A stretch of DNA of 24,408 bases from Mobilicoccus sp032100225 (GCA_032100225.1 DAMDJY010000030.1:1-24408), one strand, 5' to 3'; positions 10,201-17,923 are shown, counted from the stretch's first letter. The notes: generated by a model from the letters alone, not told the origin. Made by a program: numbers and translations.

Positions 10201-11801
10201 CCTTGCTGACGACATTGGCGGAGCAGGGCCGACGGCCCGACCGAATCGTCCACCTGTGGTCCCTGAGCGACGACGCCGACGCAGATCAGGCGAAGGAGCT
10301 CGTTGCCGACCCGCGTTCACCGCGAGGGACGCTGGAGGCGACTCACCTCGCCACGGCGCTGACCCGGGTGGCGTTCGCCGAGCCGGTGCAGCTCTGGATG
10401 GTCACCGCCGGTGCCCAGCAGGTCGACGGCGAACGTGCCGACGCTCTGGCGAGCACGCTACTCGGCCCGGCTCTCGTCGTCTCGCAGGAGAACCCGTCAC
10501 TGGCCTGCCACGTCATCGACCTGGGCCTCGACGATCTGGCGCAGACGGACTCCGAGTCCGACCTCGCGCACACCATCCTGCGCGAATGCGCCGCCACGGA
10601 TCCCGACGACGCGTTCGTCGTGGCGTGGCGAGGCGGGCGGCGCTGGGTGCGCACGTACGAGCAGGTCGAGGTCGGCCCCGGTGACTCGCGGCTGCGAGCG
10701 GGCGGCGTGTACCTCGTCACCGGCGGTCTCGGACGCATCGGTCGCACGCTGGCCGAGCACCTGGCGTCGCGTCAGGCCACCGTCGTCCTGACGACCCGCG
10801 GTGAGGTCACCGACGCCGGTGACCTGCTCGTCGATCGCGCCGGCGATGCAGGGGAGGAGAGCACCTCGGAGTTCCTCGCGCGCTTGCGGGCGGGCGACGC
10901 AGATGTGCTCCTCGTCCAGGCCGACGCGGGTCGCGAGGGCGACCTGGCCCGGGCCGTGGAGGCGACGATCGAGCGGTGTGGGCGCCTCGACGGGGTGTTC
11001 CACGCGGCGGGTCTGGCCGAGTTGACGTACCTGAGCGACATCGACGACGCGCTCGTGGAGCGGGAATTCGCGCCCAAGGTGGCCGGACTCCTCGACCTGG
11101 AGCGTGCGGTCGCGACGTCCAGGGAAGCAGGAACCGGGCCGGAGTTCGTCGTCCTGTTCTCCTCCATCGCGGGGACGCTCGGCGGGCTGGCCATGTCGGC
11201 GTACATGGGCGCGAACCGGTTCATGGACGCGTTCGCCCAGGCGCAGCCGCGTCGTCACGGCGCCGACTGGATCGCGATTGCCTGGGACGACTGGGACTTC
11301 GACTACTCGACCCAGCAGATTGAGGCGTACACCGCCACGGGCGCCGACCGGTTCGCGATGAGCCCGGCCGAGGGTCTGGAGGCGCTGGAACGCGTTCTCG
11401 CCCTGCGGACCCCGGTGCAGTTGCTCGTCTCTACCCGGCCGCTGGCACCGCGTCTGCAGCAGTGGGTGGATCAGCCTGCCCCGCTGCCGGCCGGAGCCGA
11501 TGGCGTCGACGGCGCCGACACCAAATCCGGCGGGGCCGATGGTGCCTCGAACGGCGACGCGGGCGGCACGGGCATGGAGGGTCGTCTCATCGGGGTCTAC
11601 AAGAAGGTGCTCGGGGTCGATCACGTCGGCGTCGACGACAACTTCTTCGAGCTCGGTGGTGACAGCCTGCTCGCGGCGCAGATCCTCGCGCAGTTGCGAT
11701 CGACACTCGGCCTGGCCGGCCAGGTGCAACTGTCCGACGTCTTCACCCAGCCGTCGGTCGGTCAGCTCGCCCACCACCTCGAATCGGTGGCAGCGAAGTA
11801 G
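4284..11801 (+). CDS. Hybrid NRPS/type I PKS, TE-A-T-KS-AT-KR-T
   Basis: This 2505-aa one-gene assembly line has the following order. Thioesterase, about 15-260: GHSVG with Ser95, Asp205, His233, like stand-alone type II TEs. Adenylation, about 285-800: SSGTTGRPKG at 437-446, NDYSISETHDV at 573-583, Lys789 in STGKLNRR. Carrier: GGHSL with Ser862. Ketosynthase, about 915-1345: TSCSTS with Cys1094, His1229, His1269. Acyltransferase, about 1470-1770: GHSLGEY with Ser1577, and RAFH at 1675-1678, the pattern of malonyl-CoA specificity. Ketoreductase, about 1865-2400: GGLGRIG at 2147-2153, Lys2265, Ser2294, Tyr2307, Asn2311. Carrier: GGDSL with Ser2461. I see no condensation, dehydratase, enoylreductase or C-terminal release domain. 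Expected chemistry is one activated carboxylate, one malonyl extension and reduction to a beta-hydroxy thioester. GTG at 4284 follows AAGGAG at 4272-4277. Product unknown. Confidence 0.93.
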   Translation: MSSPSASSPWFVNPEPRWEATWRLIGFPHGGGGPQAFREWPKHLGEVVEMLAVHLPGRGSRLADPVIDDIDDLVESIVEAMTQCFDKPFAFIGHSVGALVAYEVARRLAELGLPTPMRLFASAHHAPQHAAHAGAEPMYLLGDDELVDVVRTLGLVPEEALADTELLSLILPPLRADFALSETYVPPTDATPLPCPITALGGTADPLLGEDDLREWSTCTRGGLTVRTFDGDHFYTTTRLPELAASIQADIAGDIAALPGSVHDGPQADYPRDATLHGLFLEQAARTPEALALVDGDMRLTFAELDEDTDLLARALQARGVGVDDLVGIYLPTSADFVFGYLGALKAGGAYMPLDLALPPLALADVLDMAAPKAVVTDEANVGALPASWVERGAVVVLGEGWQTRVLAEDPPELDAGTDTGERELPGPDSLAYCVMSSGTTGRPKGMICPHRGAVNSYTWRFRHLPYEPEEREASNVFFVWEVLRPMLAGLPAYVISDDVIFDPPRLADYLRENEITRVLFTPSLLDQVLSTPGLDLESAFAHLRVLYLNGEVVPTALQQRFTHRFPHVALVNDYSISETHDVCTSDLSHLDARISPKFAPAGAPMDNVRLALLDDEMRPVPWGFVGEIYVGGDSLARGYLNQPELTAERFVRDPLRDDGSLLFRTGDSGRFLHDGRLEIHGRIAFMIKLRGYSIVPGAVETALLTHPSIEAAVVTTMDDPATGQPEHLIAYVVPTEGTLGGDGANSGAMDEDALVAELRAHLRDRLPHYAVPSYILAMESLPLSSTGKLNRRAMPDPRKRRSTKAAQGALGAADSQGAQATGRSEANVARLEGVITAVWSEVLGVDDIDPRDNFFDLGGHSLSAATVSAHLRQQDLDVSVVDIFQHPTATLLARSLDAAGHQGKAATVTRMRHVNDDEPIAVVGLSCRFPGAPDAEAFWANLRGGVRAIRELTPEELAARGVPEEIYNGPDYRRIGAILDDVESFDPTFWGVSRKEALLMDPQHRLFLECAWHALENAGHAPRTEDGSRTGVFGGIFLPTYLLHHLHGGGLLDPRDPMEQHLTEIGNDKDYVTTRVSHLLDLQGPSIAIQTSCSTSLVAVATACQSLREGQCDTALAGASSITFPQAGYQYAEGHISSEDGHVRPFDAHASGTILGDGVGVVVLKRLSDAVAAGDNVLAVITGFATNNDGAMKAGYSAPSVAGQVQVVTAAQEMAGADPDTFTYMECHGTGTLVGDPIEVRALTEVFRHSTDRRGYCAIGSVKGGIGHSNIAAGMAGLIKTVLALHHKEIPPVVDYETPNPALELETSPFYVADELRDWEAPEGAPRRAGISCFGIGGTNAHLILEEFDPTASVLTEASHDAALDAESSVDSATEQADPAHLLVLSAKTESSLTAARDDLVAVLDRAASAGDSDDALVLAAASHTLAVGREVYPHRLAAAGTDAESLRTALAKATEHHATSAAVTAAKRVVFMFPGQGSQYPAMGAGLYRDIPEFARHYDACADILAEHHGIDLRAVAFADAPAEGEADSAAAHTGAGSEFTRAYYAQPALFAMEYALARTLMDWGVTPSALVGHSLGEYVAATLAGIVDLPDALSLVQARAHAMEEAGPGSMLAVKLGVEEARALVTDDPDVDVAVINSPRDVVLSGRPEAVDRVAERLTEQGVGAQRLHTTRAFHSPMMVDAAARVGAQAEQVTLNPPQIPVVSNLTGEWLTDDQALDPTYWALHLRREVRFADDAATLLREGPAVYVELGPGRTLSGLVGTIAADVTPDAAPVAVPVGRHPLRTDIGDASVLLDGLGRLWTAGVEIDWTAYHATRSQRRIPLPGYAFARDRCWPTDMGGGGLPGSASSTAPAAADVKTSLDQWFHLPSWRRTLPPVLAAADVADSTDPVASVASSPENSADSVTNWLLLVPTEGVGARLGASLAASLRGRGAAVTTVEPDRTGGAGDAVMLGADADHATVAPTAAALESLLTTLAEQGRRPDRIVHLWSLSDDADADQAKELVADPRSPRGTLEATHLATALTRVAFAEPVQLWMVTAGAQQVDGERADALASTLLGPALVVSQENPSLACHVIDLGLDDLAQTDSESDLAHTILRECAATDPDDAFVVAWRGGRRWVRTYEQVEVGPGDSRLRAGGVYLVTGGLGRIGRTLAEHLASRQATVVLTTRGEVTDAGDLLVDRAGDAGEESTSEFLARLRAGDADVLLVQADAGREGDLARAVEATIERCGRLDGVFHAAGLAELTYLSDIDDALVEREFAPKVAGLLDLERAVATSREAGTGPEFVVLFSSIAGTLGGLAMSAYMGANRFMDAFAQAQPRRHGADWIAIAWDDWDFDYSTQQIEAYTATGADRFAMSPAEGLEALERVLALRTPVQLLVSTRPLAPRLQQWVDQPAPLPAGADGVDGADTKSGGADGASNGDAGGTGMEGRLIGVYKKVLGVDHVGVDDNFFELGGDSLLAAQILAQLRSTLGLAGQVQLSDVFTQPSVGQLAHHLESVAAK

Positions 11802-11829
11802 CGCCTTCTTGTGCCTGGACCGGCAGGAT

Positions 11830-11847
11830 CGGGCCACGTTGGGCCCG
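11830..11847. terminator. Small hairpin between convergent NRPS/PKS and opcA
   Basis: CGGGCC at 11830-11835 pairs with GGCCCG at 11842-11847 around a 6-base loop. It lies in the 51-base gap between two stop codons facing each other, so it could serve both strands. The stem is short and lacks T-runs. Confidence 0.45.
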
Positions 11848-11852
11848 CCGGC

Positions 11853-12878
11853 TCAGGTCCGTCGAACGGCGGAGTTCTTCGCGATGGTGCGAGCCAGGGT
11901 GCGTGAGTGGTCGGGGGAGGGTGCGACCCCACTGGCCACAGCGTCGGCAGCAGGGAGGTCGGAGCGTCCGATGAGCGGGATGCCGTCGCGCAGCGTGCGG
12001 GCGTAGGCGTCGTCCTCACCGAGGTGCGAGAGCTCGTCGGCGAGGCACTCGGCCTCACCGCGCCGCGGAACGGCGAGGCGCCGCGGCGGCTGGCCTGCCT
12101 GTTCGAGCGTCGCCACGAGTCCGTCGGGGCGCACGAGGTCGACGGGTCCGCTCTTGCGTTCAAGACGGACCGCGACGATGCCGGTGTCTGCCGCGGTGCG
12201 TGCCCGAGTCACCGGGCACTTGAGGCTGGTACCCAACCAGGCGGCGAGCAGATCGGCCGACGCGGAGTCGTGCCCACCCGCGACAGTCACGCCCGTGACC
12301 TGCTCGTACGGCTCCTGGTCGAGGGCCGCAGCGAGCAGACCCCGCCACCGCGTGGTGCGAGTCCAGGCGAGATCTGTGTCGCCAGGCGCGTAGTGGGCGG
12401 CGCGGGTGGCGATGCTCGACCGAGGGTCGCTCGTGTGCTCGGCGTCGGTGATGCGGCGCCGCGCGATACGACCGACCGGATCGGCGGCGACGTCGTCAGG
12501 GCACCAGCCCGGCCACCAGGCCACCACGGGGGAGTCCGCGAGGAGCAGTGGCAGCACGACCGATTCGCTGTGCTCGGCCAGCTCACCGGAGAGGCGCATG
12601 ACCACCATCTCGCTGGCCCCGGCGTCGCCACCGACGCGGATCTCGCCGTCGATGCGCCCACGTCCGCGGGCAGACCCGTGCACGACGCAGACGATGCGCG
12701 ACGGGTGCTGCCGGGTGGCTTGTTCGGCGACCTTGAGCGCACGATCGGCCTCCGCGGCGGGGGTGAGCACGATGAGCGTAAACACCCGGCTGAGCGCCAT
12801 CGCGCCCACGTCCTGGCGCAACCGGATGATCGTCCCGGCCAGCTCACCGACCGAGGTGTCGGGCTTGTCGATGATCAC
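11853..12878 (-). CDS. opcA: OpcA, glucose-6-phosphate dehydrogenase assembly protein
   Basis: The 341-aa product is the actinobacterial and cyanobacterial OpcA, which promotes assembly and activity of glucose-6-phosphate dehydrogenase. Family marks visible are VVAWWPGWCPDD followed by DPVGRIARRRITDAEH, and an N-terminal LRQDVGAMALSRVFTLIV stretch. The GTG start at 12878 overlaps the zwf stop by four bases (GTGA), with GGAGG at 12888-12884. The frame is open further upstream but only as a zwf shadow. It is the last gene of tkt-tal-zwf-opcA. In many actinobacteria pgl (6-phosphogluconolactonase) follows opcA; here the NRPS/PKS gene converges on it after 51 bases. Confidence 0.93.
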   Translation of the reverse strand: MIIDKPDTSVGELAGTIIRLRQDVGAMALSRVFTLIVLTPAAEADRALKVAEQATRQHPSRIVCVVHGSARGRGRIDGEIRVGGDAGASEMVVMRLSGELAEHSESVVLPLLLADSPVVAWWPGWCPDDVAADPVGRIARRRITDAEHTSDPRSSIATRAAHYAPGDTDLAWTRTTRWRGLLAAALDQEPYEQVTGVTVAGGHDSASADLLAAWLGTSLKCPVTRARTAADTGIVAVRLERKSGPVDLVRPDGLVATLEQAGQPPRRLAVPRRGEAECLADELSHLGEDDAYARTLRDGIPLIGRSDLPAADAVASGVAPSPDHSRTLARTIAKNSAVRRT

Positions 12879-14434
12879 GGGAGCCTCCAGGAGCGTCCGT
12901 CGCGGGCGAGGAGCGCGTCGGCCGACGCCGGGCCCCACCCACCCGCGGGGTACGGGTCGGGCGATCCGGACCGCGCCCACGACGCGGTCACGGGGTCGAG
13001 GATCCGCCAGGACGACTCGACCTCTTCGTGACGGGGAAACAACGGTGGGTCGCCGAGGAGCACGTCGAGGATGAGGCGCTCGTAGGCCTCCGGGCTCGAC
13101 TGCATGAACGAGCGGCCGTAGCCGAAGTCCATGCTCACGTCGCGCACCTCCATCGCGGTGCCGGGCACCTTGGCGCCGAACCGGATCGTGACGCCCTCGT
13201 CGGGTTGGACCCGGATCACGACGGCGTTGGCCCCGAGCTCATCAGTGGCGCCCACGCCGAACGGGTGGTGCGGCGCCGGCTTGAACACGACGGCGACCTC
13301 GGTGACGCGCTTGGCCAGGCGTTTGCCGGTGCGCAGGTAGAACGGCACTCCCGACCAGCGACGGGTGTCGATCTCGAGAGCCAGCGCCGCGTAGGTCTCG
13401 GTGGTGGAGGAGGCCGGAACCTCGTCCTCGTCGGCGTATCCCGCGACCTGTTCGCCGCCCTGCCACCCGGCGGTGTAGACACCGCGGGCCGTGGAGGTGG
13501 AGACCGGGCCCGAAAGCCGAGCCGCTTGAAGCACCTTCTGCTTCTCGGCCCGCAGGTGCTCGGCGCCGAACGAGAGCGGCTCCTCCATCGCGATGAGCGC
13601 GAGGAGCTGCAGCAGGTGGTTCTGAATCACGTCGCGGGCGGCGCCGATGCCGTCGTAATAGCCCGCGCGGCCACCGATGCCGATGTCCTCGGCCATGGTG
13701 ATCTGTACGTGATCGACATGGTTGGAGTTCCAGATCGGCTCGAACATCTCGTTGGCGAAGCGCAGCGCCAGGATGTTCTGGACCGTCTCCTTGCCCAGGT
13801 AGTGGTCGATCCGAAAGATGGCGTCGGCCGGAAAGACGGCCTCGACGATCTCGTTGAGTTCGCGGGCGCTGGCCAGGTCGTGACCGAACGGCTTCTCGAT
13901 GACGACCCGCTTCCACGACGACCCGTTGTCGGCGGTCTCGCGGTCACCGGCGGCCAGGCCGCTGCGTTCCAGCTGGCGGCACACGACGGGGAACGCATCG
14001 GGCGGAATCGACAGGTAGTAGGCGTGATTACCGCCCGTACCGCGGTTCTCCTCGACCTCACGGAGGCACTCGGCCAGGCGGTCGAAGCCCTCGTCGTCGT
14101 CGAACGCGCCGGAGACGAACCGCAGCCCGTGGGCAAGTTCGGCCCACACCTGCTCGGTGAACTCCGTTCGCGCGCCGGCTTCGACGCATCCGCGGACGTA
14201 CTCGACGAACTCCTCGTCGGACCACGGTCGACGACCGAAGCCGACGAGGGTGAATCCTGGCGGAAGGAGGCCACGGCTGGTGAGGTCGTAGATCGCCGGC
14301 AGCAACTTCTTCTTCGCCAGGTCTCCGGTGACTCCGAACAACACCACCGCGCACGGCCCCGCGATGCGGGGCAGGCGCAGGTCGTCGGGGGCCCGAAGGG
14401 GATTGCGACCCCGGGCGACCCGCGCTGGACTCAT
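12875..14434 (-). CDS. zwf: Glucose-6-phosphate 1-dehydrogenase
   Basis: The 519-aa enzyme oxidises glucose-6-phosphate to 6-phosphoglucono-lactone and makes NADPH, the entry step of the oxidative pentose-phosphate pathway. The coenzyme motif GVTGDLAKKK is at residues 34-43 and the substrate motif RIDHYLGKE at 208-216. EKPFGHDL lies at 180-187. Length is normal. ATG at 14434 overlaps the tal stop by four bases (ATGA), and its own stop overlaps opcA (GTGA), which implies translational coupling. The neighbouring opcA product is its known partner in actinobacteria. Confidence 0.97.
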   Translation of the reverse strand: MSPARVARGRNPLRAPDDLRLPRIAGPCAVVLFGVTGDLAKKKLLPAIYDLTSRGLLPPGFTLVGFGRRPWSDEEFVEYVRGCVEAGARTEFTEQVWAELAHGLRFVSGAFDDDEGFDRLAECLREVEENRGTGGNHAYYLSIPPDAFPVVCRQLERSGLAAGDRETADNGSSWKRVVIEKPFGHDLASARELNEIVEAVFPADAIFRIDHYLGKETVQNILALRFANEMFEPIWNSNHVDHVQITMAEDIGIGGRAGYYDGIGAARDVIQNHLLQLLALIAMEEPLSFGAEHLRAEKQKVLQAARLSGPVSTSTARGVYTAGWQGGEQVAGYADEDEVPASSTTETYAALALEIDTRRWSGVPFYLRTGKRLAKRVTEVAVVFKPAPHHPFGVGATDELGANAVVIRVQPDEGVTIRFGAKVPGTAMEVRDVSMDFGYGRSFMQSSPEAYERLILDVLLGDPPLFPRHEEVESSWRILDPVTASWARSGSPDPYPAGGWGPASADALLARDGRSWRLP

Positions 14435-15546
14435 GCCGAGGCCTTGCCCATCTCCGTGCGAACCGACTCGGTCAGTTCGCTCCAGGACTTCTCGAACTTG
14501 TCGACGCCCTCACGCTCGAGCTGCGCGATGACCTCCGAGTAGGAGATGCCGAGACGCTCGAGGTCGTCCAGCACGGCGTCTGCCGAGGCGGAGTCGCCCT
14601 TCATCGTGTCGCCCTCGAGGGTGCCGTGGTCGCCGAACGCGTCCAGAGTGCCCGCGGGCACGGTGTTGACGACGCCCTCGGTGACCAGACCGGTGATGTA
14701 CATCGTGTCGGAGTAGTCCTTGTTCTTGACTCCGGTGGAGGCCCACAGCGGACGCTGCAGGTGCGCACCGTCGTCGGCGAGGGTCGCCCAGCGCGGAGTG
14801 CTGCGCACCTCCTCGAAGGCGTGGAACGCGAGGCGGGCGTTGGCGAGAGCGGCCTTGCCGCGCAGTGCCTTTGCCTCGACACTGCCGATCGCCTCCAGGC
14901 GCTTGTCGACCTCCGCGTCGAGACGCGAGATGAAGAACGACGCGACGGAGTGGATCGTGGACAGCTCCTTGCCGTTCTCGCGGGCCTGCTCGAGGCCGGT
15001 GAGGAAGGCGTTGAGCACGCCGCGGTAGCGGTCGAGGCTGAAGATCAACGTGACGTTGACGCTGATGCCCTCGGCGAGCACCTGCGAGATGGCCGGGAGA
15101 CCGGCGTCGGTCGCGGGGATCTTGACCATGAGGTTGGGCCGGTCGACGGTCTTCCAGAGCACCTTGGCGCCCTCGACGGTTGCCGCCGTGTCGTGGGCAA
15201 GACCGGGGTCGACCTCGATGGAGACGCGGCCGTCGACACCACCGGTGGACTCGTACACCGGCATCATGACGTCGCAGGCCTCACGCACGTCGTCGGTGGT
15301 CAGAGCCAGGATGGCCTCCTCGACCGAGGCACCGTTCTTCTTCAGCTCGGCCATCTGCTCGGCGTAGGCCTCACCGTTGGACAGGGCCGTGGCGAAGATC
15401 GTCGGGTTGGTGGTGACACCGACGACGCTGTCCTCCTCGACGCGACGGGCCAGCCCGCCGGAGCGGATGAGCTCACGGGAGAGGTCGTCGAGCCAGATGG
15501 AGACGCCGGCGTCGGCGAGTTCGGCCAGGCGGGGGTTCTTGCTCAT
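14431..15546 (-). CDS. tal: Transaldolase
   Basis: The 371-aa enzyme transfers a dihydroxyacetone unit from sedoheptulose-7-phosphate to glyceraldehyde-3-phosphate. The N-terminal motif GVTTNPTIFA is at residues 43-52 and the Schiff-base lysine is most likely Lys142 in NLMVKIPATDAG. The size fits the longer actinobacterial and cyanobacterial type rather than the shorter TalC type. ATG at 15546 overlaps the tkt stop by one base (TGATG), with a GAAGAAGG ribosome site at 15565-15558. It lies second in the pentose-phosphate operon. Confidence 0.96.
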   Translation of the reverse strand: MSKNPRLAELADAGVSIWLDDLSRELIRSGGLARRVEEDSVVGVTTNPTIFATALSNGEAYAEQMAELKKNGASVEEAILALTTDDVREACDVMMPVYESTGGVDGRVSIEVDPGLAHDTAATVEGAKVLWKTVDRPNLMVKIPATDAGLPAISQVLAEGISVNVTLIFSLDRYRGVLNAFLTGLEQARENGKELSTIHSVASFFISRLDAEVDKRLEAIGSVEAKALRGKAALANARLAFHAFEEVRSTPRWATLADDGAHLQRPLWASTGVKNKDYSDTMYITGLVTEGVVNTVPAGTLDAFGDHGTLEGDTMKGDSASADAVLDDLERLGISYSEVIAQLEREGVDKFEKSWSELTESVRTEMGKASA

Positions 15547-17720
15547 CAGTTGGTGCCTTCTTCCGTGACGAGGCGGTCCTCGGTGGTGACCGAGGTGCCG
15601 CGCTGAGCTGCAGTGATGGCGTCCTTGGCCGCGTCGACGACGGCGGCGGTGGTGATGCCGAACTTCTCGTAGAGCACCTCGGCCGAGGCGGAGGCGCCGA
15701 AGTGGTCGATACCGACGACGCGGCCGGCGTCACCGACGAACCGGTACCAGCTCATCGGGTGTCCGGCCTCGACGGCGACGCGGGCACGCACTGCGGGCGG
15801 GAGCACCTCGTCGCGGTAGGACTGGTCCTGCTCCATGAACCACTCGACACACGGCATGGAGACAACGCGGACGGCGACGTCGTGCTCCTTGAGTGCCTCA
15901 CGGGCCTCCACGGCCAGGGAGACCTCGGAGCCGGTGGCGATGATGATCACGTCGGGCTCACCGTCGGTGTCGGCCAGGATGTAGCCACCCTTGGCCACGC
16001 CGTCGGTCGATGCGTAGACGCTGCGGTCGAAGGTCGGCATGTTCTGACGCGAGAGGGCCAGACCGGCCGGACGGTCATGACGCTCGATGATGGTGCGCCA
16101 GGCGACCGCCGTCTCGTTGGCGTCGCCGGGGCGGACCACGTCGAGGTCGGGGATGGCGCGCAGGGCGGTGAGGTGCTCGATCGGCTGGTGCGTCGGGCCG
16201 TCCTCGCCCAGGCCGATGGAGTCGTGCGTCCACACGAACGTGACGCCGAGCTCCTGGATGGCCGCGAGGCGCACCGCCGGGCGCATGTAGTCGGAGAACA
16301 CGAGGAACGTGCCGCCGTACGGGCGGGTGAGGCCCTCGAGCGCCATGCCGTTGAGGGCCATGCCCATGGCGTTCTCACGGATGCCGAAGTGCAGGTTGCG
16401 GCCGTAGGGGTTGCCGGGCCACATGTCGGTGGTGCGGCTGGTGGGAACGAAGCTGTCCTCGCCCTCCATGGCCGTGTTGTTGGAGCCAGCGAGGTCGGCA
16501 GAGCCGCCCCACAGCTCGGGGACAACGTCCTTGATCGCGTTGATGACCTTGCCGGAGGCGACGCGGGTCGCCATGCCCTTGGCGTCGGCGGGGAAGGTCG
16601 GCAGCGCGGCATCGAGGCCCCCGGGCAGCTCGTGCTCGCGGATGCGCTTCAACGTGGCGGCGAGCTCGGGGTTGGCCTTCTCCCACGCCTCGAACTTGGC
16701 GTCCCATTCCTGGTGGGCAGCGGCGCCGCGCTCACGCACCTTGCGGGCGTGGCCGAGAACGTCGGCCTCTTCGGGGAAGGAGACCTCCGGGTCGAAGCCG
16801 AGGAGCTTCTTGGTGGCCGCGATCTCCTCGGCACCGAGGGCCGAGCCGTGCGACTTGCCGGTGTTGCGCAGCGTGGGTGCCGGCCACGCGATGATCGTGC
16901 GGAGGATGACCAGCGTCGGCTTGCCCGTGTTCTCCTCGCCGGTGCGAATCGCGGCGTAGAGCGCGTCGATGTCCTCGACGTAGGAGTCCTCGCGCCAGTC
17001 GACGATCTGGACGTTCCAGCCGTACGCCTCGTAGCGGGCGGCGACGTCCTCGCTGTAGGAGATCTCCGTGTCGTCCTCGATGGAGATGAAGTTCTGGTCG
17101 TAGATGACCGTGAGGTTGTCGAGCTGCTGGTGACCCGCGAGGGACGAGGCCTCGGCGGAGACGCCCTCCATCATGTCGCCGTCGGAGGCGACGACGTAGA
17201 CGCGGTGGTCGAAGGGGCTCTCACCGGCAGGAGCCTCGGGGTCGAACATGCCGCGCTGGCGACGCTGGCCCATGGCCATCCCGACGGCGGTCGCGAGGCC
17301 GGAACCCAGCGGGCCCGTGGTGATCTCGACACCGGTGGTGTGGTGCACCTCGGGGTGACCCGGGGTCTGCGACCCGAACGTGCGCAACGCCTTGAGGTCG
17401 TCCATCTCCATGCCGTAACCCGACAGGTAGAGCTGGAGGTACTGCGTCAGGCTGCTGTGACCGCACGACAGGACGAACCGGTCGCGACCCAGCCAGTGCT
17501 GGTCCGCGGGATCGATCGTCATGACGTTCTGGAAGAGCAGGTAGGCCAGGGGAGCGAGGCTCATGGCCGTGCCGGGGTGGCCGTTGCCGACCTTCTGAAC
17601 AGCGTCGGCGGCGAGGACGCGCGCGGTGTCGACGGCCCTGATGTCGAGGTCACTCCATCCGACCTCGGTGCAACGCGGGGCTGCGAGGGATGAATCGCGG
17701 CGGGTGGTCTGGTCCGTCAT
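15546..17720 (-). CDS. tkt: Transketolase
   Basis: The 724-aa thiamine-diphosphate enzyme moves two-carbon units between sugar phosphates. GNGHPG with His48, CGHSS at 86-90, the cofactor-binding SDGDMMEG at 179-186 with Asn210 in IYDQN, and the DSIGLGEDGPTHQP motif of the central domain are all present. ATG at 17720 has AAGGAG at 17731-17726, five bases upstream, the best ribosome site of the operon. It is the first gene of tkt-tal-zwf-opcA and is divergent from ctaB. Confidence 0.97.
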   Translation of the reverse strand: MTDQTTRRDSSLAAPRCTEVGWSDLDIRAVDTARVLAADAVQKVGNGHPGTAMSLAPLAYLLFQNVMTIDPADQHWLGRDRFVLSCGHSSLTQYLQLYLSGYGMEMDDLKALRTFGSQTPGHPEVHHTTGVEITTGPLGSGLATAVGMAMGQRRQRGMFDPEAPAGESPFDHRVYVVASDGDMMEGVSAEASSLAGHQQLDNLTVIYDQNFISIEDDTEISYSEDVAARYEAYGWNVQIVDWREDSYVEDIDALYAAIRTGEENTGKPTLVILRTIIAWPAPTLRNTGKSHGSALGAEEIAATKKLLGFDPEVSFPEEADVLGHARKVRERGAAAHQEWDAKFEAWEKANPELAATLKRIREHELPGGLDAALPTFPADAKGMATRVASGKVINAIKDVVPELWGGSADLAGSNNTAMEGEDSFVPTSRTTDMWPGNPYGRNLHFGIRENAMGMALNGMALEGLTRPYGGTFLVFSDYMRPAVRLAAIQELGVTFVWTHDSIGLGEDGPTHQPIEHLTALRAIPDLDVVRPGDANETAVAWRTIIERHDRPAGLALSRQNMPTFDRSVYASTDGVAKGGYILADTDGEPDVIIIATGSEVSLAVEAREALKEHDVAVRVVSMPCVEWFMEQDQSYRDEVLPPAVRARVAVEAGHPMSWYRFVGDAGRVVGIDHFGASASAEVLYEKFGITTAAVVDAAKDAITAAQRGTSVTTEDRLVTEEGTN

Positions 17721-17819
17721 AAGAACTCCTTCACGCGAACGAAGAGCGGATCGACGGCGCCGACGGCAGTGGCGGGCCGTACTCGCAGGTCCGACGCGGC
17801 GGATCCTGCACTAGGGTCG

Positions 17820-17848
17820 AGCGTAACGACCGACTCGGATGACTTCGA
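17820..17848 (-). promoter_or_regulatory. Candidate promoter of the tkt operon
   Basis: On the minus strand TCGAAG (17848-17843) and TACGCT (17825-17820) are spaced by 17 bases. TACGCT fits TANNNT. A start near 17813 gives a leader of about 92 bases before tkt. Assigned by eye. Confidence 0.3.
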
Positions 17849-17911
17849 GTGGTTGCACGCCCTTGCAGCGGACGCGAATCCGTCCTGCCGAAGCGGTGTA
17901 CGGGCGGGAAG

Positions 17912-17923
17912 ACGATGCATCGT
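17912..17923. promoter_or_regulatory. 12-bp perfect palindrome between tkt and ctaB
   Basis: ACGATGCATCGT is fully self-complementary. It lies centrally in the 307-base divergent spacer (17721-18027), upstream of the candidate promoters of both genes. It could be an operator. I see no gene or RNA in this spacer, only this palindrome and the two promoter candidates. Confidence 0.3.

Noticed and set aside
15702..17693. 663-codon open frame on the plus strand
   Set aside because: It is antisense to tkt in high-GC DNA, with Val/Gly/Asp-rich shadow composition and no family motif. tkt is complete and certain.
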